Translations under genes and position numbers: made by a program
NCBI GenBank assembly: GCA_018894105.1
Contig: CM032118.1
Span: forward strand, 34,204,690 to 34,268,689
Direction of reading: 5' to 3'
DNA from: Jacaranda mimosifolia
Lineage: Eukaryota; Streptophyta; Magnoliopsida; Lamiales; Bignoniaceae
DNA: 64,000 bases
Shown here: piece by piece, positions 11,401 through 23,839 of the stretch
Numbering within the stretch: position 1 is the stretch's first letter
Layout: every line of letters starts with the position of its first letter
Notes under the pieces: model-generated
Seen by the model: the letters and a program-made list of their open reading frames with translations, nothing else
What the model was told of the DNA's origin: nothing
Database searches by the model: none

Positions 11401-13751
11401 GGAATTCTAATTTGAACTTTGATTTCAGCCATTCAAATTAAGATAACTTGCTTGTCTCAGGCAATTGCAGCCATGATGCGTGCACAGGAGGTTGATCCAA
11501 CAAACTTGGAAGTTCTTCTTGCTCTTGGTGTGAGCCATACAAATGGTTAGTATTTACAGCATCAAAGTTCAATTTTATAAAGCTAGGGTTCCCCCATTTC
11601 TTGAAGTTCTCTTTGGACTTGTAAATTGTAATATTATCATATATACTATATATATACACTTCATGCCTTTTTATGGTTTGTCTTCACATGATTTTATAGA
11701 TATGTAATTTTCATATTACAGTTTGTCTCCAAAAACTTCCTCTTTCTGTGCTATTTAAGAGTAATAAATAATATGTGGAGAAATGACTCTTCGGTTTTGT
11801 TCATAAAATTTCCAGAGTTGGAACAAGCAGCTGCACTAAAGTACTTGTACAGTTGGCTACGTCATCATCCTAAGTATGGGGCCATTGCCCCTCCAGATCA
11901 GCCTGAGAATCTATATTATGCTGATGTAAGGGTCTTTTTGGGCTGCAACACACACACATTTACACACCCCACATGGATACGCATGATGCATTCCCTGTTG
12001 ATGATGATTGTGCCTACATTCTGTTATTGCCATGATGTGGACACTTTCCTTGACGCAGGATTTGATACGTTGGGTCTCCATAGTGCTTTTATTCCGTTAT
12101 GAACCAGGACAATAAGATATTCATTCTGGTGGTTTGTGATGGTACAGGTGGCTAGGTTATTCAATGATGCAGCCAAACTGTCACCTGATGATGCTGATGT
12201 ACACATAGTTCTAGGAGTGCTATACAACTTATCTAGAGAATATGACAAAGCTATTGAAGCTTTTCAGACAGCTTTGAAACTCAAACCACGAGATTATTCA
12301 CTCTGGAATAAGCTTGGTGCAACTCAAGCTAATAGTGTCCAGAGTGCTGATGCAATTTTCGCCTATCAACAGGTAACTTGCTCATATCCTGTCCACACAT
12401 CTCAAGACAAAGTGACAAAGTATAAGATTGGATTGGTTATGCATAATAACATCCGTAAACTATGACCTTATTGGTGCCGTTTAGTAGATAAATTGTTTAC
12501 AAGCTGATGGAAAATGTAAATGAAAACAAGTAAGAAATTGTAGCTAGTGCCTTGACATCCACCAGATCCGAATGCATGACAAGCAGTTATTTTATTCCTA
12601 ATGAAGATAATTTGAAAATAAAATTTATCTATCCTGTTATAGCTACAAATGTTAAGCTCTTCGTGAAATAGCACGTAGAATTTTGAAGAGTCCACTGATA
12701 ACCAACTATATTTCACCCTTTTGTCACCTCCACTAATTTTTCTAAGGAATCATTGCAATTATTTCAGTTGGCTCGTTGGAATAAAACAATATTTCCCATA
12801 TCAAGATGAGGTGAAACTAGGATGAGATTAACCGGTGATATACATCACTTACCCTTAATGGCCTGCTATGACACGACATATGGGGAGGAGAACAACCAGA
12901 ATCCAGTTGAGTGGAACATGTTAGATGATTAATGTAGCCACTTCTTTTGTTAATTTTGTCGTGCTAGTAGAGAATGAAATATCTGTTTTTTGTCCATTTG
13001 TCGTGTGTATAGTTGGCCAAGCCATGGTTATATTAATGACTGCTCATTGCCTATGAATGGCATGGTTTTTTTATCTTCTATCATATGTGTCTGGCTTAAA
13101 TTTACTCGTGGTAGTATGCTTACACCCTTCTACTTCCTACCACATGATCCAGGAGCTGGTTCTATATTGTTTTTCAATTTTCAAAATGTTTAATTATATT
13201 TGTCACTTTTCAGGCTCTAGATTTAAAGCCTAATTACGTGCGTGCGTGGGCAAACATGGGTATCAGTTACGCCAACCAGGTATGATTAATGCTGATTTCT
13301 AGCAAATTATGGTGTAGCACATGTGTTGATTAGGTTAGCACTATTTATTGGGGAAACTAAGGGTCTATGACAGAAATGTTAGGCAGCATTAGCAGAATAA
13401 ATTGAATGTTACGTGAAGTGAAATTTGAAAAACTTGGAAGTTTCACTTACCAAGATAAACGAGACCCTTGATAGTGCCTATGGGATTCTTGGTTATCTAA
13501 ATTATATAAACAAAGTTGAGAGGGATGCTTCTTTTGCCTCATTCTCAATGTGATCTGATCCAGATATCAAATATGAAATTTGAAATCCCATGCAAAATAC
13601 TGCATATTATTCTAATTCTTTTCCATCTTGGAGTTCCATGTGTGGTGTACCAACCTCAATGATGCAAACTCTTAATTGCTTAGCTTTCTCATCTTATGCT
13701 TGTGCAAATCTTTTATGGACATTTTGTCCGCGAAGGCAGATTCAATCAAGC

Positions 13752-13782
<31 letters not shown>

Positions 13783-14210
13783 CATATATAAATATATGTC
13801 AACCCAACTGTTAGCCTAGAGAGTCCATCCAAACTCCAGTTGTAATGTTTCATCCTTCATCCATAATGCTCAAGTCTGACGGTTGCCTTTTGCATAACAA
13901 TTTACACTTGATTTAATATGCCTTGGGATTGAATTATGTTTAAAACTTGTATTCTGCTCAGGGTATGTATGAGGATTCTATTCGTTACTATGTTCGGGCA
14001 CTGACTATGAATCCAAAGGCGGATAATGCCTGGCAATATTTGAGAATTTCATTGAGGTAATTTGCTTTAATTAAACATCATTATTCTGTTGACTGCCCTA
14101 TATATGAATTTTTACACCCTTCATTTTTCAGCTGCACATCACGGAATGACATGCTGGAAGCTTGCGACTCGAGAAATCTTGATATTCTGCAAAAAGAGTT
14201 TCCCCTGTGA
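5461..14210 (+). CDS. PEX5: PEX5, peroxisomal targeting signal 1 receptor
   Basis: Cytosolic receptor that binds C-terminal PTS1 signals, helps PEX7 carry PTS2 cargo, and docks at PEX14 on the peroxisome. Fifteen coding exons give 741 aa (Arabidopsis is 728 by recollection): 5461-5580, 6674-6802, 6885-7026, 7401-7594, 8063-8311, 9062-9184, 9567-9734, 9987-10180, 10886-11132, 11461-11545, 11816-11925, 12148-12372, 13214-13279, 13962-14056, 14132-14210. All junctions keep frame. The start MAMRELVSGGAAC matches the plant family and holds the conserved N-terminal cysteine (C13), the expected ubiquitin-recycling site. Nine W-x3-F/Y docking motifs have W at about 242, 259, 272, 353, 367, 383, 401, 413 and 434. 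KFLQFVSKMSRGE (about 322-334) fits the PEX7-binding region. TPR repeats fill about 470-730, including WNKLGATQANSVQSADA and WANMGISYANQGMY, and the protein ends KEFPL. One intron is GC-AG. Confidence 0.97.
9735..9986 (+). other. PEX5: GC-AG intron 7 of PEX5
   Basis: Exon 7 must end at CAG 9734 to join NEQ to LSHGP in frame. The intron then starts GCAAGT, the consensus form of the minor GC-AG class, and ends ATTCAG at 9986. No GT donor close by preserves frame and family similarity. Confidence 0.85.
13751..13780 (+). repeat. (TC)n microsatellite in PEX5 intron 13
   Basis: A near-perfect CT dinucleotide run of about 29 bases lies in the intron between exons 13 and 14. Confidence 0.95.
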
Positions 14211-17200
14211 TGTAAATCTGATCTTGCTGCAAGGCTTATATTTGGGTAACTTCATCCTCCCCATGGCCTAAGCAAACCCAGCTCAAACTTTCACCATTCT
14301 GTTGCCTATGTACATCATCTGTCTCTGCTCCACAATCAGCTTCAACTTCCTAAAGAGATAGAAGATCAACCAGTGTAGATGGTTTTCACATAAAACTGTT
14401 TTGAGACCTAAATCATGGCATAGCCTGGGGTAGAATAAAGTTTTCAGAATTGACAAACATGAAACATATCCTTTGATGGATGAAATAAGATCTATATAGA
14501 AAAGGAATCCGAACTCTCATAAGAACCGTTCACCATTTGCATTAAGTTTAAAAAATAAACCGGCCATTCTCATGTAATGTTTTTCTCAAAATGGATGTGG
14601 AAATTACTCCCTACTTTGTTTTCTAACGTATTTCCATTCTGCTGTGGTCTTTTAGACTATTGTACAGCTGTGATGCAGTGTCCTCATGTATTGTGAGCAC
14701 ATGTTACTTATCAAAATAGCCATTTTTCTGAATTGGTGGTTTCTGGTTTCTGCTTGGTTGTATGCGAGTTTGAGCTAGGCAGTATCATGTGGCCTTAGAA
14801 GCCAGAAAACTGTAATCATGTTTACGACTCACATGATGATGGGCTGGGTTAGTTGGATTGTTTTTAAGTCAGGATTTCCTTCTGTTTCTAATCTATATTT
14901 TAGGCCTTGTCAGCTGCTTCATTGGTTGCTTTGCATCCTTTTATGTTATAGTGTTAACCATTATAAGGTGATAAACATGCAACTGTAAGATCCACACGAT
15001 AATTTTATACCTTACCGACAAAAAGTTGGTTTCATTACCACAATAATTACAAAAGAAAAATAGTAGTTTTTTCTCTCTCTAAATCATTTGAGTGGGATAA
15101 GGTTGTGATGGGAAAGCAATGGTACGAAAAGTGATGGTACGAACCAAAAAATTATAAATAAAAACAAGCAATTTGCAGCATATAAGTGGTTTATGCTCTC
15201 GCTGCTTTTGCTAGCCCTTCTTTTTCATCTAATATAGGGCACGGCCCCATCAAGTGAAGCTCTGGACATGTCCCTATGCCTCTACTTCTCCCTATCTGCT
15301 TATCCTATGTTGTGGATGTGCTGGGACTACTATTGCAATAAATAAATAATAGATTTTTTGTAGTATTATTACCAAATATATAGTTTATTATTAAAATGAA
15401 CAAATCTTACGAACCATTGTTCATCGGAATCCTCGGCCCTTTTCACCTCATTGTTCATTCTGCCACAGAATCATCACCATTTTCTGACCTTCAATAGTTT
15501 GTTGGATGATTGGCATCCTGCCTAATGTTTTTATCTTATCCATATTTTTGGTGGATGATTATGGCCCATGTGTTGATCTTGGCTAGTCAAAGGAATTCAT
15601 ACTCAATTCGTCGTTGGAATTTAATTAACTTGAAACAAAAGAAACATATTTGGGAATTAAAAACAAAAGCCTCCAATGTTCAAAAGCAACAATTTGTATG
15701 TGGTACATCAAGTTTTTATATTACAATCCCAAAGCACCATCTTAATAACTGACGACTTATATGGTGTAGACCATATTTGGGTCTTATCAGTTGGATCACG
15801 TTCAAGTAATATAAAAAAGCATGGATTCCTAGAGCTTTCTGCCCTTTTCCCTAATGGTAGGTTGTTTTCACAATATCAATCCTATGCAGCAAATTAAGTT
15901 ATAGAGAATCACCACACCACACTGGTGTTGTATGCTGTTAGTTAAACAATTAGCATATATGGGATATATAGAGTTGTGCATGTAGGGAGTGGATCCTGAT
16001 GTATACGCTACGAATACCTTATATTTTGCAATTTGTTACCTGATACAAATTACAGGAGAAGCATCCACCCTTCAACTGGGCCACATGCATGTTAGATATA
16101 TTAACTCCTGCCCTTTCTGGGGGCCAAAAATCCCATACTAGTTGTTGTCAAACATTGCCTGAAGATGATCAATCCTCAGGATATCCTTTAAAATCATAAT
16201 GGCTACATGATTGTTATTTGATATCACTATGAGAAATATTTCTTTTTGCTTAGAAGTTGGGGTCAAATTGAATTTCAAAATTCTGGACCTTTTTGAAATC
16301 ACATAATGAGTTACGGTCATTTGGATTTTCCCAACGAAAATTCTCTGATGTAGTGTCTGTGAAAAATGAGGTGAAAAAGTTAGTAAAACAGTTAGAGTGA
16401 TAAAAATGTGTGTGCGGAGTAAATACTTCAAATGAATTTATTTTACGGGTTATTATTATGTGATCAATTTGATTATATTCAAGACGGCCTAATTTGAATA
16501 CTGCTGAAAAATGTATATTACATGGGACGAGAGATTTTTTGAGGCACCAAGTGACCAAACTAATTTGATGAAAAAATTAAGATGCAACCCTAAAAACACG
16601 ATGATAATATTCAATTTTGTTAAAAGTTTTCTAAAATCATTCATATAATAATTAATTACTCATTGTCACTGCACTCTTCATGGCCGGCCCTCTGAAGTTA
16701 ATATAAAAGGGATTAAGTTAACAAATGATACAGATAATTCTTGAATTAAAAACAAAAAAAAAAAAGATTTAAAAGCGTCATCTCTATTTTATATACTTTT
16801 TGGAACAAGGAAAAAGGAAGTAACAAAAAAATGATGAGACTTTTATTCCGTAGACAATTAAGAATGAGGATTACTATATATTGTGAGTGTGATTGATGTA
16901 AGAGTTGAATTAGGTGCGGCAGAGTGATTGACATCTGTTCTGTTCTGTTCTGATTAGAAGGTTTGTTGTTTTGTTCACAGCAGCGGTGGGGGCATACATA
17001 GCTAAGCTAAGCTACATACGTAAGATAATATAGGAAGTGATTTATATTTTGTCAAAATAATTTTATTTTTGGTAAAATATAACTAAATATAATCTATTTT
17101 TGTTAAATATTAAAATAAATTTTTTAAAAATACTTTCTTTTGTTCTTTACTATCCCCCAAACTTTTCATTTTTTCATATATATATATATATATATATACA

Positions 17201-17597
17201 TACTTATATCATATATACTTTATTATTATTTTTATAATAAAAAATATTATTTAATTTTATTTTCATCCTAAAAACCCAACAAAAAATATATTAATTTGAT
17301 CCTTACAAAATAAAATGTTCACTCTCAAAACAAAAACAAAACACTCTAAACTATCCAAAATATTTTCTACTTATTTTCTTAATACATAAAAATATTCATT
17401 ATATGTCCCACTATCACTTTCACATTTCTCAATCTAGCTCTCAAATTTTATTTTTCTAATATATATATATATCATAATCACCTCAGAACATAAACAAATA
17501 TTTCCATATTGTTTTCTTATATATATATAGATAGATATATATATATATATTTATTAGTTTGAAAATTGTTATGTGGAGTTTTGGGGTTTTGTGGGTT
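14211..17597. other. PEX5 3' UTR followed by gene-free DNA
   Basis: The PEX5 3' UTR begins at 14211. AATAAA at 14434-14439 is a candidate poly(A) signal. Beyond that I see no gene. Two overlapping minus-strand ORFs (16558-16250 and 16431-16138; 102 and 97 aa) lie in a block of moderate complexity that reads like an interspersed repeat, but I cannot name the family. From 17160 to 17560 there are several (TA)n tracts. Confidence 0.5.
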
Positions 17598-17619
17598 GGG
17601 GGGGGGGGGGGGGGGGGGG
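17598..17619 (+). repeat. Homopolymer G run (22 bases)
   Basis: An uninterrupted run of 22 G is flanked by GGGTT and CGGTGG. It could form a G-quadruplex. A 19-base C run lies about 570 bp downstream. Confidence 0.9.
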
Positions 17620-18185
17620 CGGTGGTTCGCCTTTCACTTTGGATCTATCATTTCCACAGTCAATTGAATGATTGATTTTATGTGTTTCCAATTTATACTT
17701 TCTTTTTTCTCATCTTATGTCTTTCATCCCTTTATCAAAAAAAGACTATGCAATCCCCCACATCAAATATCACTATTGCGATTTCCCGCAACTTAGAGCT
17801 AGCCAGCAACGCATATATATCAATATTAGCGCCTTTTACATCTGGATAATTAATAAATCATCCATTCTTTTGATATATTTTTTAATTATGTATTTAAGAT
17901 ATTCTTATTTCTATATTTTAAGCCCCACAACTATAACAAATACTGTACCGCACTATCATTATTTTATTATAATTTTTTATTGTTATTTATGTAAAATTTT
18001 AAATAAGTTATTAAAAAATTATTATTTTTGATACATGCTTAAAATGTATCGAAATTGGTAGCATATACAGTGACGTTTCATACGTGACCTACTCCAAAAA
18101 CATGGAACTTATTACTTTATATGCTCTTAAGTTGAAGCTAAATTGAGTGCATTGCTTTTTGGTTGAAGTGGTATCAATTCTTCCT

Positions 18186-18204
18186 CCCCCCCCCCCCCCC
18201 CCCC
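18186..18204 (+). repeat. Homopolymer C run (19 bases)
   Basis: An uninterrupted run of 19 C is followed by TTCCCC and a T run. It is complementary to the G run at 17598-17619. Run length may be unreliable in any assembly. Confidence 0.9.
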
Positions 18205-19193
18205 TTCCCCTTTTTTTTGTTGTGGGAGAGATTTTGGATTTAAATTCAATTTTTTTTGGGAAAAAAAAAATTGAATTGAAAAAGACTTTGAGTTGAAATC
18301 GAAATTTCTGAACATTGGATCGCCAATGCCTTTGTATTTGAAAAAATAAAAAAGGTAATTTGGATGGACACGATTTCCATATTAAGTTATCATAATCTAA
18401 ACTATATTGAAAAGAAATGCTTCTTACATATTTAAAGTGGTATTACGTCATATTAGATTAAATTTTATATTACCAATTATATTCTTAATTTTTAATTAAT
18501 TTGAAATTAAAAGTGCATGTATCACTCGATATAAAATTACAAAACATAATAAAAAATTTATGAAATTTATAGACAGGTATATCCCACATTTTTAAAGGAA
18601 AATTTGATAATCAAAACTTCAACTTTTTGTCTTTGGTATACTAATTAAATGAATTTGAGTAAAATAAAGTAGTTTTCTAAAAATTTGGAATCGCATTTTC
18701 ATAATATGGTAATTGATGTACCAATGTTAATAAGGTATTACAATTATTTTTCTAATATTTAATCTCACAAAAATATTCTAGAAGACATTCCTATGCTTAA
18801 TAAATACATATACCTTACGTACTAGCTCATATGTCTTATACATCTATATATATTGATAAGCAAATATACACGTGCGGATATATGTAGACATTATTTTATT
18901 AATTATTCACGTATAATTCTTTACTATTTTCTCTATTTTCTAAGTTTTAATAATATTATTGTCATTGATTGTTAACAATTAAGTGTTTAATAAAAATAAA
19001 AATTGCAGATATATAATATGGGTTATTATTTATTTAATAAATTCTCAAGAAGTTTATATTTTTAATTAATATATATTGCTAAAAATTAATGTGTTATGAA
19101 TACTATTACTTCAGGTATTATTTCAATTTTTTTGTTTAATTTGGATTGACAATATGTGGAGATTTTTATGATAAAGTCCTCCCATCTGCCTAT
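18205..19193. other. Gene-free AT-rich DNA
   Basis: Mostly A and T with short (TA)n tracts. I see no gene, RNA or clear element. Confidence 0.6.
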
Positions 19194-19201
19194 GTACCCA
19201 A

Positions 19202-19708
19202 CATGGTTTAGAAAATCAGACCGGACTGGTCCGACCAAACGTCGAACCGCTCCGATTTTCTCATAAAACAAGAAAATAAAAAAATACCTTATTTTGTTAA
19301 AATCGTTCAGATCGGTGGTTCGACCATTTGAAACAATGAACCGCAACAATTTTTTTCATTTATTTTTTAACGAAATTAATATTTTTTTTAATTTTTTGTT
19401 TAAGTACAAAGTTGTAAGGCTAAGGTACACCTTCATATTATATTTAAACTTTAGACTTGAGATATTTAAATTGTGGTGATCATTTATAATATGAATTGTG
19501 AAATTTGGATTGTGAAGTTAGATAATATATTCATTTAAGCTCTTTATGTTTTATATTTTGGTATTTTATTAATTTTTTAGTAATATATATAATATAAATA
19601 TATATTGCGTAATTATGATATCACGGTGCAATTATGGTCCGATTAACGGTTGAACCGTGAACCGGTAAATTTTTTGGTTTAATAAATGGTCCGATTTTTT
19701 GAACACTG
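19202..19708. mobile_element. Non-autonomous hAT-like element (507 bp)
   Basis: The left end CATGGTTTAGAAAATCAG and the reverse complement of the right end, CAGTGTTCAAAAAATCGG, are imperfect inverted repeats. Flanking 8-mers are GTACCCAA (19194-19201) and GTACCCAT (19709-19716), 7 of 8 matching, as expected for the 8-bp duplication of hAT elements. GACCGG- and GAACCG-type subterminal motifs recur near both ends. No transposase is encoded. Confidence 0.75.
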
Positions 19709-19716
19709 GTACCCAT

Positions 19717-20000
19717 TAAAAAGATCAAATCATAATATTTCAAAATAAAAATTCTTTCGAGGGAGTGCCATACACAGTTTATACTCATGTGGACTAGAAG
19801 TAACATGTAGTTTAGGTTCGTGAAGATAATATCAAATATTAAGAAATAATATCAAATATATATGATTTGATTGGTCCATAAATATAGATACTTCATCTTT
19901 AACATTTATTTTGAGCACAAATGTTTTAATAACCTATGATCGATAGTTAGATTTACTGAATAATATTTATTCTTTTTAGTTAATTATTATGTAAATATTT
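19717..20000 (-). mobile_element. Relic of the 45-50 kb LTR retrotransposon family
   Basis: The stretch CAGTTTATACTCATGTGGAC followed by AGTTTAGGTTCGTG resembles 46515-46565, inside the LTR element further right. The next part, ATATCAAATATTAAGAAATA and ATTTGATTTGATTGGTC-like text, resembles that element's LTR near 46040-46115. Internal and LTR sequence are joined in a different arrangement, so this is a rearranged relic. The right border is uncertain. Confidence 0.5.
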
Positions 20001-21723
20001 TAATATTCCCCTCAACTTTGGTCGTTGTTCAGATAATCAAAGAACTGTACAAATACTTTCTCGAAGAAATCAATGGTTGCCAGGGCATGTTAGCTACAAA
20101 ACAACCTTAACAACAATAGTTAGTTAGGTTTCTGGCAGGCATTCAAATTTTGCCACGCGATTTATGCCTTTGTTGTCTACCTCAAACCACGCACAGCACA
20201 CATTAAATTAATTGGACAACAGTCCCACTACACGTTAAATATATTTTTATAAAATTCACTTGGATTTATATTTAGATAAATTATAAATTATTGGACAAAC
20301 AAACAATAATATTAGAAATTGAATATTAATGATATTATCAATATATGATTTAATCATTCATAAATTCCTTGGATACACATCCAAGAGTGTGTTAATTTGA
20401 TTAAATTGATTTAAAAGATCTTATAATTACTTCTATTTTATAATATATTTTTGAAACTTATATAATCTTAAAATATTTTTAAAAATAAATTCTTAAAATG
20501 TTTGAATAAAAAAAGATATTAGAATTTATAAGATGTTATAATAAAAATTTTGTAATCAATATAGGTTAAAATTAATTGAGTTTATTAATATTTAAAAATA
20601 AGTTAGGAATTTTTTATTTAAAAAAAATTATAAATCCCTACATCTTATTTAAGTGTCTATGAACTCGTTTGTTTGTTTGGTTGTTTTTTTTCAAAACAAA
20701 AAACTTACATAATATTTTATAACATCTAACTCTCAAATATCTTATAAAATATTTTAAAAAGTGTACAAGCTCATCTAAACTCCCTCCAAATAACATGTTA
20801 GAGCCATGATCAACCTAATACATTTTTTATTTTTGTAAATCTTTTTTATATTTATTATTTTCATGCATATACTTACAGTTTGATCTTCAAAACTTACATA
20901 TATAAATACGAGAACGATGTTAGTTGATCAATAGATCATGCCAGCCATCAATTTACTAATAAATCAAGATAGAATAGAAGGTGCCCATCCAATTACAATT
21001 TAATTACTAAGATGCCCACGCAATTACAAATTACATCAATGTCAACTATATATATATATATAGCTAGTTAGATTCCAGGTACAATTATTGTGTAAATTAA
21101 GGTGTGTTATTATTGTATCATGTGCCTTGATTTTGTAGTTCAAATATGAATTAACGAGAAGGGTTGGCAAGGGCACTATTTGAGAGACACATTTGAGGAA
21201 GCTAGGTATCTCGGACTGTCCACTTTTTGCTTCAAAATTTGCTCTGGATTCCTTTTTTATAACGAATATATATATATATATAATATGTGTGTGTGTATCT
21301 ATCTCCCATGTCAAACAACATGCATGCAATAGATTTAGTTACTTAGTATTTGCCCAAGTATATATCCTTAATTATTTTCTTTTTTCATTATATATATGTG
21401 TGGTCATGTACTTCAAGTAAAGACTTCTATTATGACCCCACTCTAATATATTAAATACTTATTTTATTTTAAAAATTAACTTTATAAGTCAGCGAGATAT
21501 ATACTTAATAATTAATATAGGTTTGTTGTGTCTAGTATTTGTAATGTGAATGTGGTTGCTAACTTCAAAATAGACCATGTTAATGTACGTTGATAGAGTG
21601 TATAGCATTGATTATACGACAAGAGAATTGGAGAATTGATAAAAAATGTATTGGTGGTGTAGTAAAGTTCGAATTCAAGATCTTTCATTTTATTGGGATG
21701 TGGTATATTAAAAATATTCTTAT
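20001..21723. other. Gene-free AT-rich DNA
   Basis: No gene is recognised. There are (TA)n and (TG)n tracts near 21047-21062 and 21265-21298. Confidence 0.6.
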
Positions 21724-22070
21724 GGGTTATTGGATTTGTTTTTTGAAGGCATTTTCATTTTTTGGTGAAAAGAAATAGTGAAAGGTTGTGTTTTTTAAAA
21801 TGAAATATTGTTTGAATGTTTTGTTTAAAATGTAATGATTATGTAGTCGAAAATGAGTTGTATTTGAAAAATATAATATTTTTGTATTAAAAGTCGTATA
21901 AATGTGAGTGGGAGAAATGAAAAGTGAAAATGGAGAGTAGTGTAAGAGTTTGTTTGAAATAATATTTTGAGAATGAAAATGTATATAAAAATAAAAAAAA
22001 ATTTGATAACTCTCTGTTTTTATTTTCAATAAAAAATAAAAATAAGTCCAGAAAATAAAAATAAACGGGC
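21724..22070. mobile_element. Decayed MITE of the GTTTGG/TTTTCATTTT family
   Basis: The block carries GGCATTTTCATTTTTTGGTG, then AAAATGTAATGATTATG, and ends AAAATAAAAATAAACGGGC. The same order of motifs occurs in the better preserved copy at 32881-33210. Terminal repeats are worn and no target duplication is clear. Confidence 0.5.
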
Positions 22071-22316
22071 TGTGTTAATAAGAGCACATGGTAGGATATG
22101 CATGTTCTTATTTGAGAGCCCAAACACATCATACCTAATATAGTAGTATACTATCATATTCAAATATCACCGTCTTACAAAATTAGGCCATGTATGTTTG
22201 TGAGCCACGTAGATGCCACTATCAACAGCGCTTGTAGTTAATTTTTCATATATGCACCTTTGTTACAAAAACTCTATATTTATTTTCTTGTATAATTAAT
22301 TCCTTTTGCACCCAAT
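22071..22316. other. Short gene-free spacer
   Basis: Nothing recognised. It ends with the left target duplication CACCCAAT (22309-22316) of the next element. Confidence 0.5.
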
Positions 22317-23423
22317 TAGGCCTGTAAATGGGTAGGGTATCACCCTACCCATACCCATACCCTAAAATACCCAAACAAAAATACCCAATTTTTACCCTAC
22401 CCTAAAATACCCAAAAGAATGAGACCCTAATCCTACCCTACCCTAACTAACCCAAGACCCATTGGGTCTAGTTTATTATACTTATATTTTTAATGTATAC
22501 ACTAATTTTCTTAATATATACTAAAAATATTATTTTGCATATGATAACAAAAAATAATTTTTTTTTCTATATTTAATTTAATCATTAAATTTAAATTAAT
22601 TAATTTTAAACTTTTTACTAATTAAATTAACTATTTTATTAATATAATAGTTAAACTTTATTAATATTATTAGCAGTTAAACTTTTTGCTAATTAAAAAA
22701 AATACAGTTTAAAAGTAGTTAATTAAAACAGTTCATAAAAACAGTTTATTAAAAAAACAGTTTATTAAAAAAAAGTTAATAAAAACAGTTAATAAAAATA
22801 GTTTATTAAAAAAACATACAGTTTATTAAAAAAATAGTGAATAAAAACAGTTTATTAAAAAAATACGGTTTATATACAGTTTATTAAAAAAATAGTTAAT
22901 AAAAACAGTTTAAGAGCAAAAACTTTTTCTATATTTAATTTTATAAAAACAGTTAATTTCTATATTAATAAATTTTATTCATTAGCAAAATTAATTTTAT
23001 TAATTGTTTTTATAAAAATATTTATTCCATTATTAATTTTATTAATAAAAAGTGTTCAACTGTTGCTACGCTATTTCATTTTTTTTAGAAAAAAAATTGC
23101 AATCTCAATTTATTAATTTTATTAATTTAGTTTAATTTTTAATAAAAAAAATTATTTAGCTCATTCACATATTTATAATTTTTATACATAAAAGTTTATC
23201 ATTAATATAAATTTGATTTCGGTATAAACAATTTTTAGGTTCATAAATTAAATTTAAATATAAAGTAATGGGTAATGTATGGGTATGGGTACATGGGTAA
23301 TTTATGGGTATAGACCCTACCCATACCCATTACATTATATTTAATAAGTATGGGTACGGGTATGGGTATGAGTATGACATTTTGGGTCTGGATAGGGTAA
23401 TAACCTACCCATTTACAGGCCTA
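22317..23423. mobile_element. Non-autonomous hAT element (1107 bp) with perfect TSD
   Basis: The left end TAGGCCTGTAAATGGGTAGG and right end CCTACCCATTTACAGGCCTA are perfect inverted repeats over these 20 bases. The 8-mer CACCCAAT is repeated exactly on both sides (22309-22316 and 23424-23431). Both features fit the hAT superfamily. ACCC-rich motifs (CCCTACCC, ACCCATACCC) crowd the left subterminal region and their complements crowd the right. The middle is very AT-rich, with recurring ACAGTTTATTAAAAAAA between about 22700 and 22910. There is no transposase ORF, so it needs a transposase from elsewhere. Confidence 0.9.
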
Positions 23424-23796
23424 CACCCAATTACTATTTGGTCATTGAAAGTTTTTGTTGGATTGCCTCTAACGATTTAACATATCTTTAATTTCAAATT
23501 TGAGTATTTATTAGAATTCAACTTATATAATACAATTTGAATTAAGGGGAAAAAAATTCCGTGCTCGCCTCGCGTTGATTCTAATATTCAAGCTTATTAT
23601 ATATGAATATGATCAATATTTAAGGTACGTAATTAATTATCTGTTCATATTTTTAGATAAAAGGAAATAGATTTCTGTTGTGGTATGGATCATTGGATGC
23701 CTGCAATGTGATGTTCTCCATTTATAATGGCATGCGTGCGGTGTCAGGCAATTATTCATATCATACGAGAGAGAGGGAGGGAAAGACAGGATATGT

Positions 23797-23798
<2 letters not shown>

Positions 23799-23834
<36 letters not shown>
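23799..23834 (+). repeat. (TG)n microsatellite
   Basis: About 36 bases of TG repeat. It makes most of a spurious 120-aa ORF here. Confidence 0.95.

Positions 23835-23839
<5 letters not shown>

Noticed and set aside
22320..22450. Telomere-like CCCTA repeats
   Set aside because: The ACCCTACCC and CCCTAAAATACCC text is the subterminal region of a hAT element with target duplications. It is not a CCCTAAA array.
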